DNA of 64,000 nucleotides from a bacterium (GTDB lineage: Bacteria > SAR324 > XYD2-FULL-50-16): contig JAJRZQ010000036.1 of NCBI GenBank assembly GCA_024275165.1, positions 1-64,000 on the forward strand, given 5' to 3'. Under the pieces are notes generated by a model. It had not been told where the DNA came from. It ran no database searches and worked only from the letters and a program-made list of their open reading frames with translations. Made by a program: the position numbers and the translations under genes. Positions 1 to 7,432 of this stretch are shown here, piece by piece; positions within the stretch are counted from its first letter, which is position 1, and every line of letters starts with the position of its first letter.

Positions 1-69
1 ATTGACCTTAGAAGAATGAGGGATTAAAGAATCGGCAAAATCTGGCGCCGCCGCTTTCTCAGATGACAT
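1..69 (-). CDS. 5' end of an unidentified protein (partial)
   Basis: An ATG at 67-69 on the minus strand opens a frame that stays open for 23 codons to the window edge (begins M-S-S-E-K-A-A-A-P). A clear Shine-Dalgarno AGGAG lies 6 bases upstream (bases 76-80). Only the extreme N-terminus is visible, with no recognisable motif, so no product can be named. The good ribosome binding site is the main reason to call it. Confidence 0.5.
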   Translation of the reverse strand, partial: MSSEKAAAPDFADSLIPHSSKVN

Positions 70-411
70 GGGGAACTCCTGTTTCGGGCTTAACCTATAA
101 TATCAAAGGGGATAGATAGAGTCTAGCTGTGCAGAGGTCTCGAGTTAGACTTTGGAATGTACGATACATAGATGTTCAGCCTCCACTTTTTGGTCTCCAC
201 AATCTCTTCAAGGCGCGAAAAAAGCTAATTTTAGCCTGCTAGACGGGCGAAGTGCGCCCAGCAAGGCGCAAAACCCCTGAAAAGGGGCTGGTTAGGGATA
301 AAAATCCCAGCAAAAAAGGCGAATTTTCTAGAAAATGTAACAAACTGACTCTGCTCAAGTTGAAATCAGCCTGTTTGAGCTATTTTTCAGACCATCCAAA
401 AGGCTAGCTTA
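70..411. other. Intergenic stretch with three small hairpins
   Basis: No convincing gene. It holds the leader of the partial minus-strand gene, then three closely spaced inverted repeats: GGGCG/CGCCC at 245-259, CCCCT/AGGGG at 274-287 and GGGAT/ATCCC at 295-308, followed by an A/T-rich tract with an ATTTTCTAGAAAAT palindrome near 323. The middle hairpin may be a terminator for the radical SAM gene (listed separately). Confidence 0.4.
270..287 (-). terminator. Weak intrinsic terminator candidate for the radical SAM gene
   Basis: Read on the minus strand, a CCCCT-TTTC-AGGGG stem is followed directly by TTTT. The stem is only five base pairs and lies about 125 bases past the radical SAM stop codon, so the call is tentative. 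Confidence 0.35.
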
Positions 412-1353
412 CTACTTTTGCAGTTTAGCCCACATTGATTTTTGCTGAAAAATATGAGCGTTGCAATTTTTGCAAACCTCGATTTGCTCATAATGATGCT
501 CCAACATTTTTTGCCTATACTCTTTTAATACATCATTTCTCCAAATTTCATGGATCGATTGTTCCATTACATTTCCAAGAGGCGCCCTTAAATCATAATC
601 TAAGCAACATAAACCCGCTTCTCCACTCGAAGAAATCACCATCTCATCCCAAGGGTGAATGCAGGCAAAGTCAAAACTGCTATCTGTAAGGTTTTGCTTT
701 GTACTGTTTACATTTCGGTCTTCAATATCACCCAGCCAAGTATTATATTTATTCACATCAACCTTATCCACCTTTGGTCCCCATTCCTCTTTAAACCTCT
801 CAATCTCATCTTGATTTTCGGTCATATGAATAATCGTGGCCCTTGTTTGAATTTTTTTGGCATTGGATGAAGTCTTTTGATAGTTTAGAAAAAAATCAAT
901 ATTTTCCTTTACCTTATTTAGGGAAATCTTTCGTATTTTAAAATGAGTTTCCTCTGTAGCTCCATCAATATCAAAATTAATCACATCTAAAAGCCCTTCA
1001 TCAATAATGGTTTGGGAGCGCTCCTCGGTAAGATATTCCGAATTACTGGAAAGATAAAGTTTAGCTTGGGGAATTCCTTTCCTGATCGCCCGAAAATGAT
1101 CAATCACATGTTTACTGCACAATGAATCACCAAACCAAAAAAGGTTGATTTTTTTAACCGGTTTTCCCTGACAATCCGCAATAATTTTTTCTAAAATTTC
1201 AGCAGACATGTTCATCTTTTTACGCGTCATGATCGTTGGATGAGGGCACATGATACACTTGGCGTTGCAAGAACTGCTGAGTTCAATGGATAAAAGCTTA
1301 GGAAAGATTTCTTTTTTCGCTTTAAGTAATTTAAATAAAATGTATTTTATCAT
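412..1353 (-). CDS. Radical SAM/SPASM-type protein
   Basis: 313 residues. The N-terminal radical SAM motif C-N-A-K-C-I-M-C (CxxxCxxC, around residues 29-36) binds the 4Fe-4S cluster that cleaves S-adenosylmethionine. The C-terminal part has a SPASM/Twitch-like cysteine pattern (Cys in FACIHPW, the CC of GLCCLDY, and CKNC near the end) that would hold auxiliary clusters. Such proteins modify peptides, sugars or lipids; the substrate here is unknown. It stands alone, transcribed away from the lipoprotein at 1659, with no recognisable precursor peptide or glycan cluster in view. The gene is visibly richer in A/T than its neighbours, which suggests acquisition by transfer (inference). Confidence 0.85.
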   Translation of the reverse strand: MIKYILFKLLKAKKEIFPKLLSIELSSSCNAKCIMCPHPTIMTRKKMNMSAEILEKIIADCQGKPVKKINLFWFGDSLCSKHVIDHFRAIRKGIPQAKLYLSSNSEYLTEERSQTIIDEGLLDVINFDIDGATEETHFKIRKISLNKVKENIDFFLNYQKTSSNAKKIQTRATIIHMTENQDEIERFKEEWGPKVDKVDVNKYNTWLGDIEDRNVNSTKQNLTDSSFDFACIHPWDEMVISSSGEAGLCCLDYDLRAPLGNVMEQSIHEIWRNDVLKEYRQKMLEHHYEQIEVCKNCNAHIFQQKSMWAKLQK

Positions 1354-1658
1354 TAATTTTCAGGGAAAATAAAATTCTATTTTGTATTGTTTTCTTGTTT
1401 GATATCTAAAGGAAAGCTCGAAAAATTTAAAATTATGAAACTCATTGACCCATACAACTTCTAATCAAGGAGGGCATAATAATAGAAAAATAATCACCTG
1501 AAGTCAAACTTCGGCCAATTTTAATAAAATATCTTGTCAGTCCAAAAAAAATAGGGTATATTCCCTAGTGTCTCTTAAGATAGGGGACAAGAAGTCACCG
1601 CTTCCTCCCACCTAATGCTTTGCTTCAACAACGATTCTCCCTCTTATAGGAGTTCAAG
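1354..1658. other. Divergent intergenic region
   Basis: A/T-rich promoter region between the minus-strand radical SAM gene and the plus-strand lipoprotein. No supported gene. It contains the palindrome at 1552-1567 (separate entry) and a purine-rich ribosome binding site (ATAGGAGT) just before the ATG at 1659. Confidence 0.5.
1552..1567. promoter_or_regulatory. Palindrome TAGGG-N6-CCCTA, possible operator
   Basis: TAGGGTATATTCCCTA lies about 90 bases upstream of the lipoprotein ATG. A closely similar palindrome (TAGGGTA-TT-TACCCTA) sits at 54877-54892 between fecR-like and DAHP synthase genes. Two matching sites upstream of unrelated genes suggest a shared regulator; this is inference from sequence only. 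Confidence 0.35.
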
Positions 1659-2681
1659 ATGCGCCCCATTTTTTACCTCATACTCGCCGCCATGCTTGTT
1701 TTGTTCGCTTGCAAAAAAAAAACAGACTCCGCCGCCGCGGCAGCCAGCCCAACTGATATCCAAACAGCCCCCTTAGTCGATACCACAACCCAAACCGCCA
1801 ACGCCGACGATGCCGCTGCGAGCGCGGGTTGGGCCGCCAGCGATACCACCCCGGTCACCAGCAGTAACGCTGCGACGGTCATGGATAAAAACAACAGCGC
1901 TGAAATCGTCGTTTCCGCCTTAAACAACGCGGCTCCCTCTGCCTCTAGGGCAGTTCGATCTCTGGCCCAATTTGCGGCCCAGAAAGAAATCACCAAGACA
2001 ATGCGAAACTACAATTGGGCCAAGCCCAATCAAGCCACCACAACCACCGTTGACGCGGATGGCTATACCGTAACCAGCATTAATGAAACCATAAACTACA
2101 ACGGCACCTGTAGTGGCGGAAGCGGCTCGGCAAAAGCGGGCACTGTGGGCCTCACCGGCTCCTTTGTAGCGACCCTAAAAAGCAAAGACACCACCTCCGA
2201 TGTGAAATTTGATTTGAATAGCAGTGATGACGGCACTTTTGCTTTAAACTTCAATATCACCGGCTGCGCCGATTCCAAAGGCACGGTAATCTATGGCAAG
2301 GGGGCCTCTACAAGCACATCAACTGGCACCTACGCCGGTAGCCTTACAATAGCCAACAAACAAATTACCGATGCCTCTTATACCACCTCCGGCAACGGCA
2401 CGAGTAAGGAAAGCGGTGGCTATGCGATCCAGGTTTCCACAGGAGAAAAATATAAAATCGGCTTTGATCAAGACCTTAAAGTTTCCTACTCGCTCAGCGG
2501 TTCAGGGTGGGACTCCACTAGTGGTTCTTTTGCAAACAACACCGGAAATGCGACGATACTCCTCATCTCCACCCTGATCAGCGAAGGAACCACCTACACC
2601 TGTACCCTCGACAAAACCTACACTGGGGCAGAAATACAGGCTGCCGGATTTGACGCCAGTTTGGACATAATCTGCCAATAG
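1659..2681 (+). CDS. Predicted lipoprotein, Ala/Thr/Ser-rich
   Basis: 340 residues. A type II signal peptide (M-R-P-I-F-Y...L-F-A-C) has its lipobox cysteine at residue 18, followed by a run of lysines. A low-complexity Ala/Thr/Asp linker (about residues 25-100) leads to a domain rich in Gly, Ser and Thr with alternating hydrophobics, suggesting beta structure exposed outside the inner membrane. No family was recognised. It is convergent with the nucleotidyltransferase (11 bases between stops). Similar lipoproteins of no known role occur elsewhere in the window. Confidence 0.8.
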   Translation: MRPIFYLILAAMLVLFACKKKTDSAAAAASPTDIQTAPLVDTTTQTANADDAAASAGWAASDTTPVTSSNAATVMDKNNSAEIVVSALNNAAPSASRAVRSLAQFAAQKEITKTMRNYNWAKPNQATTTTVDADGYTVTSINETINYNGTCSGGSGSAKAGTVGLTGSFVATLKSKDTTSDVKFDLNSSDDGTFALNFNITGCADSKGTVIYGKGASTSTSTGTYAGSLTIANKQITDASYTTSGNGTSKESGGYAIQVSTGEKYKIGFDQDLKVSYSLSGSGWDSTSGSFANNTGNATILLISTLISEGTTYTCTLDKTYTGAEIQAAGFDASLDIICQ

Positions 2682-2692
2682 CGTTTGTCAGC

Positions 2693-3427
2693 TTAATCCA
2701 AAGCCCCCCAACGCGCTCGGGCCTCTTGCTCGGCCTGAGCGAGTTGCTCGGGGCTGCCGATATCCAAAAACCAGCTTTTGGAGGCATCCCAGCCTTGCAC
2801 CAAAGCCCCTTGCCGGGCCTGCTTTAAATAAAGTTCTAAAATATCAAAGGGAAAAGGCTCTACTTGGTTGAAAATCCGCGGGCTCACCAAGTGAAACCCA
2901 GAAAACCCCCATTCTTTGAAGGGTTGCCCGGATCGAATACAAAGCTCTTGGATTTTTTGGGCCACATTCACCCGGCCCGCAAGCTGCATGGACTCATCCA
3001 GCAACAGCATCCCCGGCGACCGCGCTTGATTTACCGCCAAACTCACCAAGGCCCCGCTTTGTTGGTGCGCTTGCATAAAATCATGGAGAGGCAAATCGGT
3101 TAAGATATCCCCATTGCAGATTAAAAAATCCTCATTTTCCCCAAACCACTCCCGGGCATTCCACAGGCCGCCTCCAGTCCCTAAAATCTCGGGTTCCTCA
3201 ATAACCTGAAGCTGAATTGGCCCCTGGTAGCGCTTGGCGTAAACCGCGATCTGCTCTTTTAAGTAATGGGCATTGAGCAGCGCCTCACGCACCCCTTGGC
3301 GGGCCAAATGGGCAAGCACCCAATCCAAAACCGGTTTACCCAAAAGCGGAATCAAGGGTTTCGGAGTGGAGAGCGTTAAAGGGCGCAGCCGGGTACCGAA
3401 ACCGGCGGCAAAGATCATTGCCTTCAT
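2693..3427 (-). CDS. Sugar-phosphate nucleotidyltransferase (MurU/ManC-like)
   Basis: 244 residues from the ATG at 3427; a longer frame exists upstream, but the family signature starts exactly here: M-K-A-M-I-F-A-A-G-F-G-T-R-L-R-P-L-T with the G-x-G-T-R-L-R-P phosphate-binding loop, then T-P-K-P-L. G-T-G-G-G and N-G-D (metal-binding Asp) follow at about residues 80-110. The enzyme should join an NTP to a sugar 1-phosphate, giving NDP-sugar for cell wall or envelope glycans. Length fits MurU (MurNAc-1-P uridylyltransferase), but no AmgK kinase partner is adjacent, so the substrate is open. Confidence 0.8.
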   Translation of the reverse strand: MKAMIFAAGFGTRLRPLTLSTPKPLIPLLGKPVLDWVLAHLARQGVREALLNAHYLKEQIAVYAKRYQGPIQLQVIEEPEILGTGGGLWNAREWFGENEDFLICNGDILTDLPLHDFMQAHQQSGALVSLAVNQARSPGMLLLDESMQLAGRVNVAQKIQELCIRSGQPFKEWGFSGFHLVSPRIFNQVEPFPFDILELYLKQARQGALVQGWDASKSWFLDIGSPEQLAQAEQEARARWGALD

Positions 3428-3568
3428 GCGGGGCCCCTGAGCCAAAAAGCTTGATCTAAAAAACAGAGATACATCCAACCAATCAAAACCAAACCAATAA
3501 CTCGGTCGCTCTCCCGATCATGAGCCTCGAAAAAAGCCAGGGAGGGACTTTTCCCCTTGTTCTGCAAC

Positions 3569-5494
3569 TCAATCCTTTTGAAAAATCTGAGGCTCGGAGG
3601 GGGCCTGATATTGGTCGCTCCCCCCCCCGTTCACCTCGGGGATATTGTATTCTTTAGAAACATCAATACGAAAGCGATTGTTTCTCGCGTTCCGCAGTTT
3701 AAGCTTGCTGTTGTGACTCACCTCAGAGAGTTCTTGAGCGTTGCGCACGATCTTCGGGGTGAGAAAAATCATCAGGTTGGTCTTGCGGGTCGTGGTGTTG
3801 CGGGTTTTAAAAAACCACCCCAAAATGGGGATGTCGCCCAAGCAGGGGGTTTTCAGCTCCACCGCCGTTTTTTCATCGCTGATCAAGCCGCCTAAGGCAA
3901 TGGTCTGGCCATCTTGCACCACCACCTTGGTTTTCAAACTGCGGTTTAAGGTGGTAATCGCTCCTTGAGTGCCCAAGGCATTGGCCTTGCCTTCGACCAG
4001 GTTGCTGGATTGCTCCTCGATGCGGAGTTCTACCGTCCCATCCGCGTTGATCTGCGGGGTAATTTTCATGGATACGCCCACCTCCTTATACTCGATGGTG
4101 GTCGTTTCATTGCCCTGGACATCCACCTTGGTGGTGCCCAAGGTGGGAATCACTTCCCCCACCTTGATCTCGGCCTCTTCATTGTTTAGGGTTAAGATCT
4201 GCGGATTCGAAAGAATATCAATCTCGCTGTCTTGCTGAGTCGCCCGAATAAAGGCATTGAAGCTGGAGAACTGCTGCCCCCCAAAAGAAATCGGCCCCCC
4301 GACAATCCCCACCTGCGCCCCGCCGGTCACGGTAGCGGGAAATTTTTTCGGCCCTCCGGTACTGCCCACCCCGCCCAAGGTCACCAAGGCCTCGGTATCC
4401 TTGCCCTCGTTGACAATTTTGCCGGCCTGCCACTCCACGCCTAAGTCTAAGGATTTATCCAGTTTGATTTCCATGATCAAGGCCTGGATAAAAACCTGGG
4501 CACGGGGAATATCCAATTGGCCAATCACCTGCTCCAAAGTTTCAAAGTCGCTGGCATCGGCAAAAATAATCAAAGAGTTTGAGGGGACATCGGCAATAAC
4601 CGAGATGGAGATGTTCTTGCCCTGGGCGGTTTTTTTCGCTTGCAGGTCACGGGTAAATTTTTCCATCACCTTAGCGACCTCGCCGGCATTGGCGCTTTTT
4701 AGGGGAAACACCCGAATATTGCCCCCCTGCTTGCTTTCACGATCAAGCTTTAAGAGCAGGCCCTTTGCCGCCGCAATGGTAGAGGGCAGGCCCACCAAAA
4801 TCAAGCTATTGGTGCGACGATCAGAAAAAACATTCAGGGTATTGTTGTTTTTATTGTTGGTCTCATAAATCTTAGAAATGAGTTGCGCCGTCTCTATGGC
4901 AGAAGCATACCGCAAACGCACGATTTCCGGGCCGAGGCGCTCTCCCCCGGGCTGGTCGATAATGCGCACCATTTCCGCAAAGCGCTCGGTATTCTCTTTG
5001 GTGTCTTTCAACATCAAGGTGTTGGCATTATCCACCTGCACCAAAATAGCGGTTTTACTGATCAACGGGGCCAAGGCGGCGCGCACGGCGCGTACATTTA
5101 AATGTCGAATATGGATCACCCGGGTGACAAAAGCCCCCCCTTGTTTGCCCTGACTGATCGGAGGCATTCCGGTCTTCGCCTCTTGCACCGGCAAAATACG
5201 GTCAACCCCAGCTTCATGGATCAAGGTGAGGTTATTCACCGCCAGTACCGTTTCAAAGATTTTCATGATCTCTTTTGAGGTGAACTCTTCGGTAGAAAGA
5301 ATGGTGATCTTTTTTCCCTTTAAATCCTTTGCGTTAAAAACAAAGGTTCTCCCCGTGGCCCGACCGATTACCTTGACCGCTTGCAAAATCTCTACATCCT
5401 CTAAGCTGATGCGTGATTTGTCCGCCGCCATAGCGCCTCCCCCCCAAGCGAGGGCGAAAAACAAAAATAAAAGAGAGAGGAACTTGTATTTCAT
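3569..5494 (-). CDS. gspD: Secretin of type II secretion / type IV pilus class (GspD-like)
   Basis: 641 residues from ATG 5494, which places a standard signal peptide (M-K-Y-K-F-L-S-L-L...A-M-A-A) at the N-terminus; the upstream in-frame ATG would bury it. An N0 domain (about residues 26-100) is followed by N1-N3 repeats (about 115-370, with the H-I-R-H-L-N and L-R-Y-A-S-A patterns) and the secretin channel domain (about 420-590, with V-G-E-V-I-P, G-V-S-M-K-I-T-P and a V-P-x-L-G-D-like P-C-L-G-D-I-P-I-L-G-W-F-F motif). It should form the outer-membrane gate for folded exoproteins. No other gsp or pil gene is in the window, so it is an orphan locus here. Confidence 0.9.
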   Translation of the reverse strand: MKYKFLSLLFLFFALAWGGGAMAADKSRISLEDVEILQAVKVIGRATGRTFVFNAKDLKGKKITILSTEEFTSKEIMKIFETVLAVNNLTLIHEAGVDRILPVQEAKTGMPPISQGKQGGAFVTRVIHIRHLNVRAVRAALAPLISKTAILVQVDNANTLMLKDTKENTERFAEMVRIIDQPGGERLGPEIVRLRYASAIETAQLISKIYETNNKNNNTLNVFSDRRTNSLILVGLPSTIAAAKGLLLKLDRESKQGGNIRVFPLKSANAGEVAKVMEKFTRDLQAKKTAQGKNISISVIADVPSNSLIIFADASDFETLEQVIGQLDIPRAQVFIQALIMEIKLDKSLDLGVEWQAGKIVNEGKDTEALVTLGGVGSTGGPKKFPATVTGGAQVGIVGGPISFGGQQFSSFNAFIRATQQDSEIDILSNPQILTLNNEEAEIKVGEVIPTLGTTKVDVQGNETTTIEYKEVGVSMKITPQINADGTVELRIEEQSSNLVEGKANALGTQGAITTLNRSLKTKVVVQDGQTIALGGLISDEKTAVELKTPCLGDIPILGWFFKTRNTTTRKTNLMIFLTPKIVRNAQELSEVSHNSKLKLRNARNNRFRIDVSKEYNIPEVNGGGSDQYQAPSEPQIFQKD

Positions 5495-5816
5495 GTTTGT
5501 CTTGAGTCCTTTTTGACTCCCTGTTAAAGCAAGGGCAATGCCCAAACAGGCGCCTTATCAATTCGGCGCTATATTGCCCCTCTGTAAACTGGACCGACCT
5601 AGGCGCAGCCTACAGACCGCTCCCTTTGCTTTCGCGGAGTTCGCTTGCAGGCGGATCGCCTTGATGACGCTCTGCCCGAGGCCGCAGCCGACAAGGCGGC
5701 TCTCGCGAGCGCTCGCTGAGCTAAGCGCCCCGCTATTTAAATATGCTCCGCGGGCTGGGGCTGAAAGCCCCAGGCCCCAGTGGTTTTTTAAACTCAGGAA
5801 CGATATACACGCCGGA
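5495..5816. other. GC-rich intergenic stretch with dispersed repeat
   Basis: This separates larB from the secretin gene. The part at 5570-5730 is unusually G/C-rich for an intergenic region here, with overlapping inverted repeats (for example GGCGGATCGCC near 5651 and GCGAGCGCTCGC near 5705). The part from 5731 is a copy of the dispersed repeat listed separately. A 115-codon open frame on the minus strand spans repeat and larB sequence and is not believed. Confidence 0.5.
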
Positions 5817-5820
5817 TTAA
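5731..5820 (+). repeat. Dispersed hairpin repeat, family 1, copy A
   Basis: About 90 bases that match copies at 37501-37590 (plus) and 30045-30134 (minus). Shared core: CGCTATTT, ATGCTCCGC, GGCTGGGGCTGA-AGCCCCAG (a strong stem), then GGTTTTTTAA and CTCAGGAA. It touches the larB stop codon (5817-5819), so the larB transcript would end in this hairpin. Confidence 0.85.
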
Positions 5821-6560
5821 TAAGAAGCCTGCAAGGGGCAAGCTTGTTGTAAAATGCGCAACGCCGCCATGGCAGCGCCAAACCCGTTGTCGATATTGAC
5901 CACACTCACCCCGGCAGCGCAGGAGTTGAGCATGGTCAATAAGGGGGCGACGCCTGAAAAACTAACCCCATAGCCCACCGAGGTAGGAACCGCGATGATG
6001 GGCAAGGCGAGCAAGCCCCCGGCAAAACTAGGGAGAGCGCCATCCATGCCTGCCACCACAATGGCGACCGCGCAAGCCTTAATTTCCGCCAAGCGGCCCA
6101 ACAGGCGATGCGGCCCGGCAATGCCGACATCGTACAAAGATAACACCTCTACCCCTAAATGCTCCAGGCAAACCGCCGCTTCCTCGGCCACCTCTTGATC
6201 TGAAGACCCAGCCGTCAGCAGGGCCACGGGCTTGGAAAAGCGTTTTTTCCGACTCGATCCTTTTAAAATGCGCGCCACAGGGTGCCACTCCAAAGAAGGA
6301 AAGGAGTCCTTTAACGCCAGCCCGATCTCCGCGCTCAAGCGAGTCACCAAAGGCCGAGCCTCTTGGGGCAGAGCCTGCAGGATTTGCTGGAGCTGGGCTA
6401 AACTTTTCCCCTCCCCATAGATCACCTCCGGCAAGCCCGTTCTGCGTTGGCGGTCTGTATCGAGCTGAATTTTGCCTAAATCCAAGACCCCGGACAAGGC
6501 TTTTTCCGCCTCCATCAAGTCGATCCGCCCGGCCAGCAAGGCGGTGAGAATCTCCTTCAC
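5817..6560 (-). CDS. larB: Nickel pincer cofactor biosynthesis protein LarB
   Basis: 247 residues, starting at GTG 6560, which overlaps the larE stop by four bases (GTGA). LarB is the pyridinium-3,5-biscarboxylic acid mononucleotide synthase: it carboxylates and hydrolyses nicotinic acid adenine dinucleotide, the first step of the nickel-pincer nucleotide cofactor. The C-terminal half (about residues 120-235) is PurE/AIR-carboxylase-like, with T-A-G-S-S-D, Y-D-V-G-I-A-G-P-H-R and the A-V-P-T-S-V-G-Y-G motif. Paired with larE; the nickel-inserting larC and a LarA-type racemase are not in the window. Confidence 0.93.
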   Translation of the reverse strand: MKEILTALLAGRIDLMEAEKALSGVLDLGKIQLDTDRQRRTGLPEVIYGEGKSLAQLQQILQALPQEARPLVTRLSAEIGLALKDSFPSLEWHPVARILKGSSRKKRFSKPVALLTAGSSDQEVAEEAAVCLEHLGVEVLSLYDVGIAGPHRLLGRLAEIKACAVAIVVAGMDGALPSFAGGLLALPIIAVPTSVGYGVSFSGVAPLLTMLNSCAAGVSVVNIDNGFGAAMAALRILQQACPLQASY

Positions 6561-7366
6561 AGGATCGCCGGATTCAGGCTGCCAGAGCGAAACCCCGCTA
6601 AATCCAAGGTCACCCTCGTAAAGCCCAGGGCTTTGATGCCGATCAACAAGGCTTCTCGATGCTCCAGCACCTGAGAAAAATCAGAGGGATCCACCTCAAT
6701 GCGAGCCAATTCACCATGGTGACGAAGCCGGAACTCTTGCAAACCAAAAGAACGCAAGAGCAACTCCCCGTGGGCAATTTGCCGTAATTTTTCTTGGGTA
6801 ATCGGCTCTCCAAAGGGAATACGGCTATTCAAGCAGGGGCTAGAGGGTTTGTTCCACAAGGTCAAGCCTGCTTGTTGGGCCAGCAAACGAATCTCCGCCT
6901 TGGTCAGGCCGACCTCGGCCAAGGGATATGCCACCCCCTGCTCCCGCCCCGCGGCAATGCCGGGTCGGTAGTCCTTTAAGTCATCGAAGTTCACCCCGGC
7001 AATGAGATGTTGCACCCCCAATGCTAGCGCCTTGACCTTGATTTGCCGAAAACTTAAGGTTTTACAGTGGTAGCAGCGATCTAGGGGATTGTCGGCGATT
7101 AAGGGTTCATTCAGCTCAGAAACCTTCAGCTCATGCAACTCCCCCCCTAAGGAATGGACAAAGCTGTTTGCCTCTTCCCTTTCCCCTGGGGGTAACGATT
7201 CGCTCACCACCAAGCAAGCTTGGGCACGGGAGCCGAGTTCTTGTTTTGCCCGGTAGAGCAAAAAGCCGGAGTCAACCCCTCCTGAAAAAGCGACCATCAC
7301 GCTAGGCAGAGGAGCCAGCAACAACCCAAGCCGGCGATTTTTTTCCCAAAGAACGGTATGATTCAT
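6557..7366 (-). CDS. larE: ATP-dependent sacrificial sulfur transferase LarE
   Basis: 269 residues. The PP-loop S-G-G-V-D-S (residues 28-33) adenylates the carboxylate groups of the LarB product. P-C-L-N-S-R-I-P-F-G has a cysteine at residue 178 that matches the sacrificial cysteine of single-cysteine LarE; R-C-Y-H-C-K (98-102) adds two more cysteines, so a cluster-based variant is possible. It delivers sulfur to give the dithiocarboxylate precursor of the nickel-pincer cofactor. First gene of the larE-larB pair, coupled by a four-base overlap. Confidence 0.92.
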   Translation of the reverse strand: MNHTVLWEKNRRLGLLLAPLPSVMVAFSGGVDSGFLLYRAKQELGSRAQACLVVSESLPPGEREEANSFVHSLGGELHELKVSELNEPLIADNPLDRCYHCKTLSFRQIKVKALALGVQHLIAGVNFDDLKDYRPGIAAGREQGVAYPLAEVGLTKAEIRLLAQQAGLTLWNKPSSPCLNSRIPFGEPITQEKLRQIAHGELLLRSFGLQEFRLRHHGELARIEVDPSDFSQVLEHREALLIGIKALGFTRVTLDLAGFRSGSLNPAIL

Positions 7367-7432
7367 GTCGATTTTACCTCAAGGTGCCCAGCCGAGGTTG
7401 TCCATCCCCCCTCAAGGCTTATTGTCGTTGAT

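Noticed and set aside
1372-1440. 22-codon minus-strand frame just before the radical SAM gene as a peptide precursor
   Set aside because: No ribosome binding site, no leader-like or core-like features; A/T-rich chance frame.
4257-4868. 203-codon plus-strand frame inside the secretin gene
   Set aside because: Antisense shadow of a clear secretin coding region.
5558-5905. 115-codon minus-strand open frame overlapping larB and repeat A
   Set aside because: Runs through a dispersed repeat and out of frame over larB; no family or ribosome binding site.
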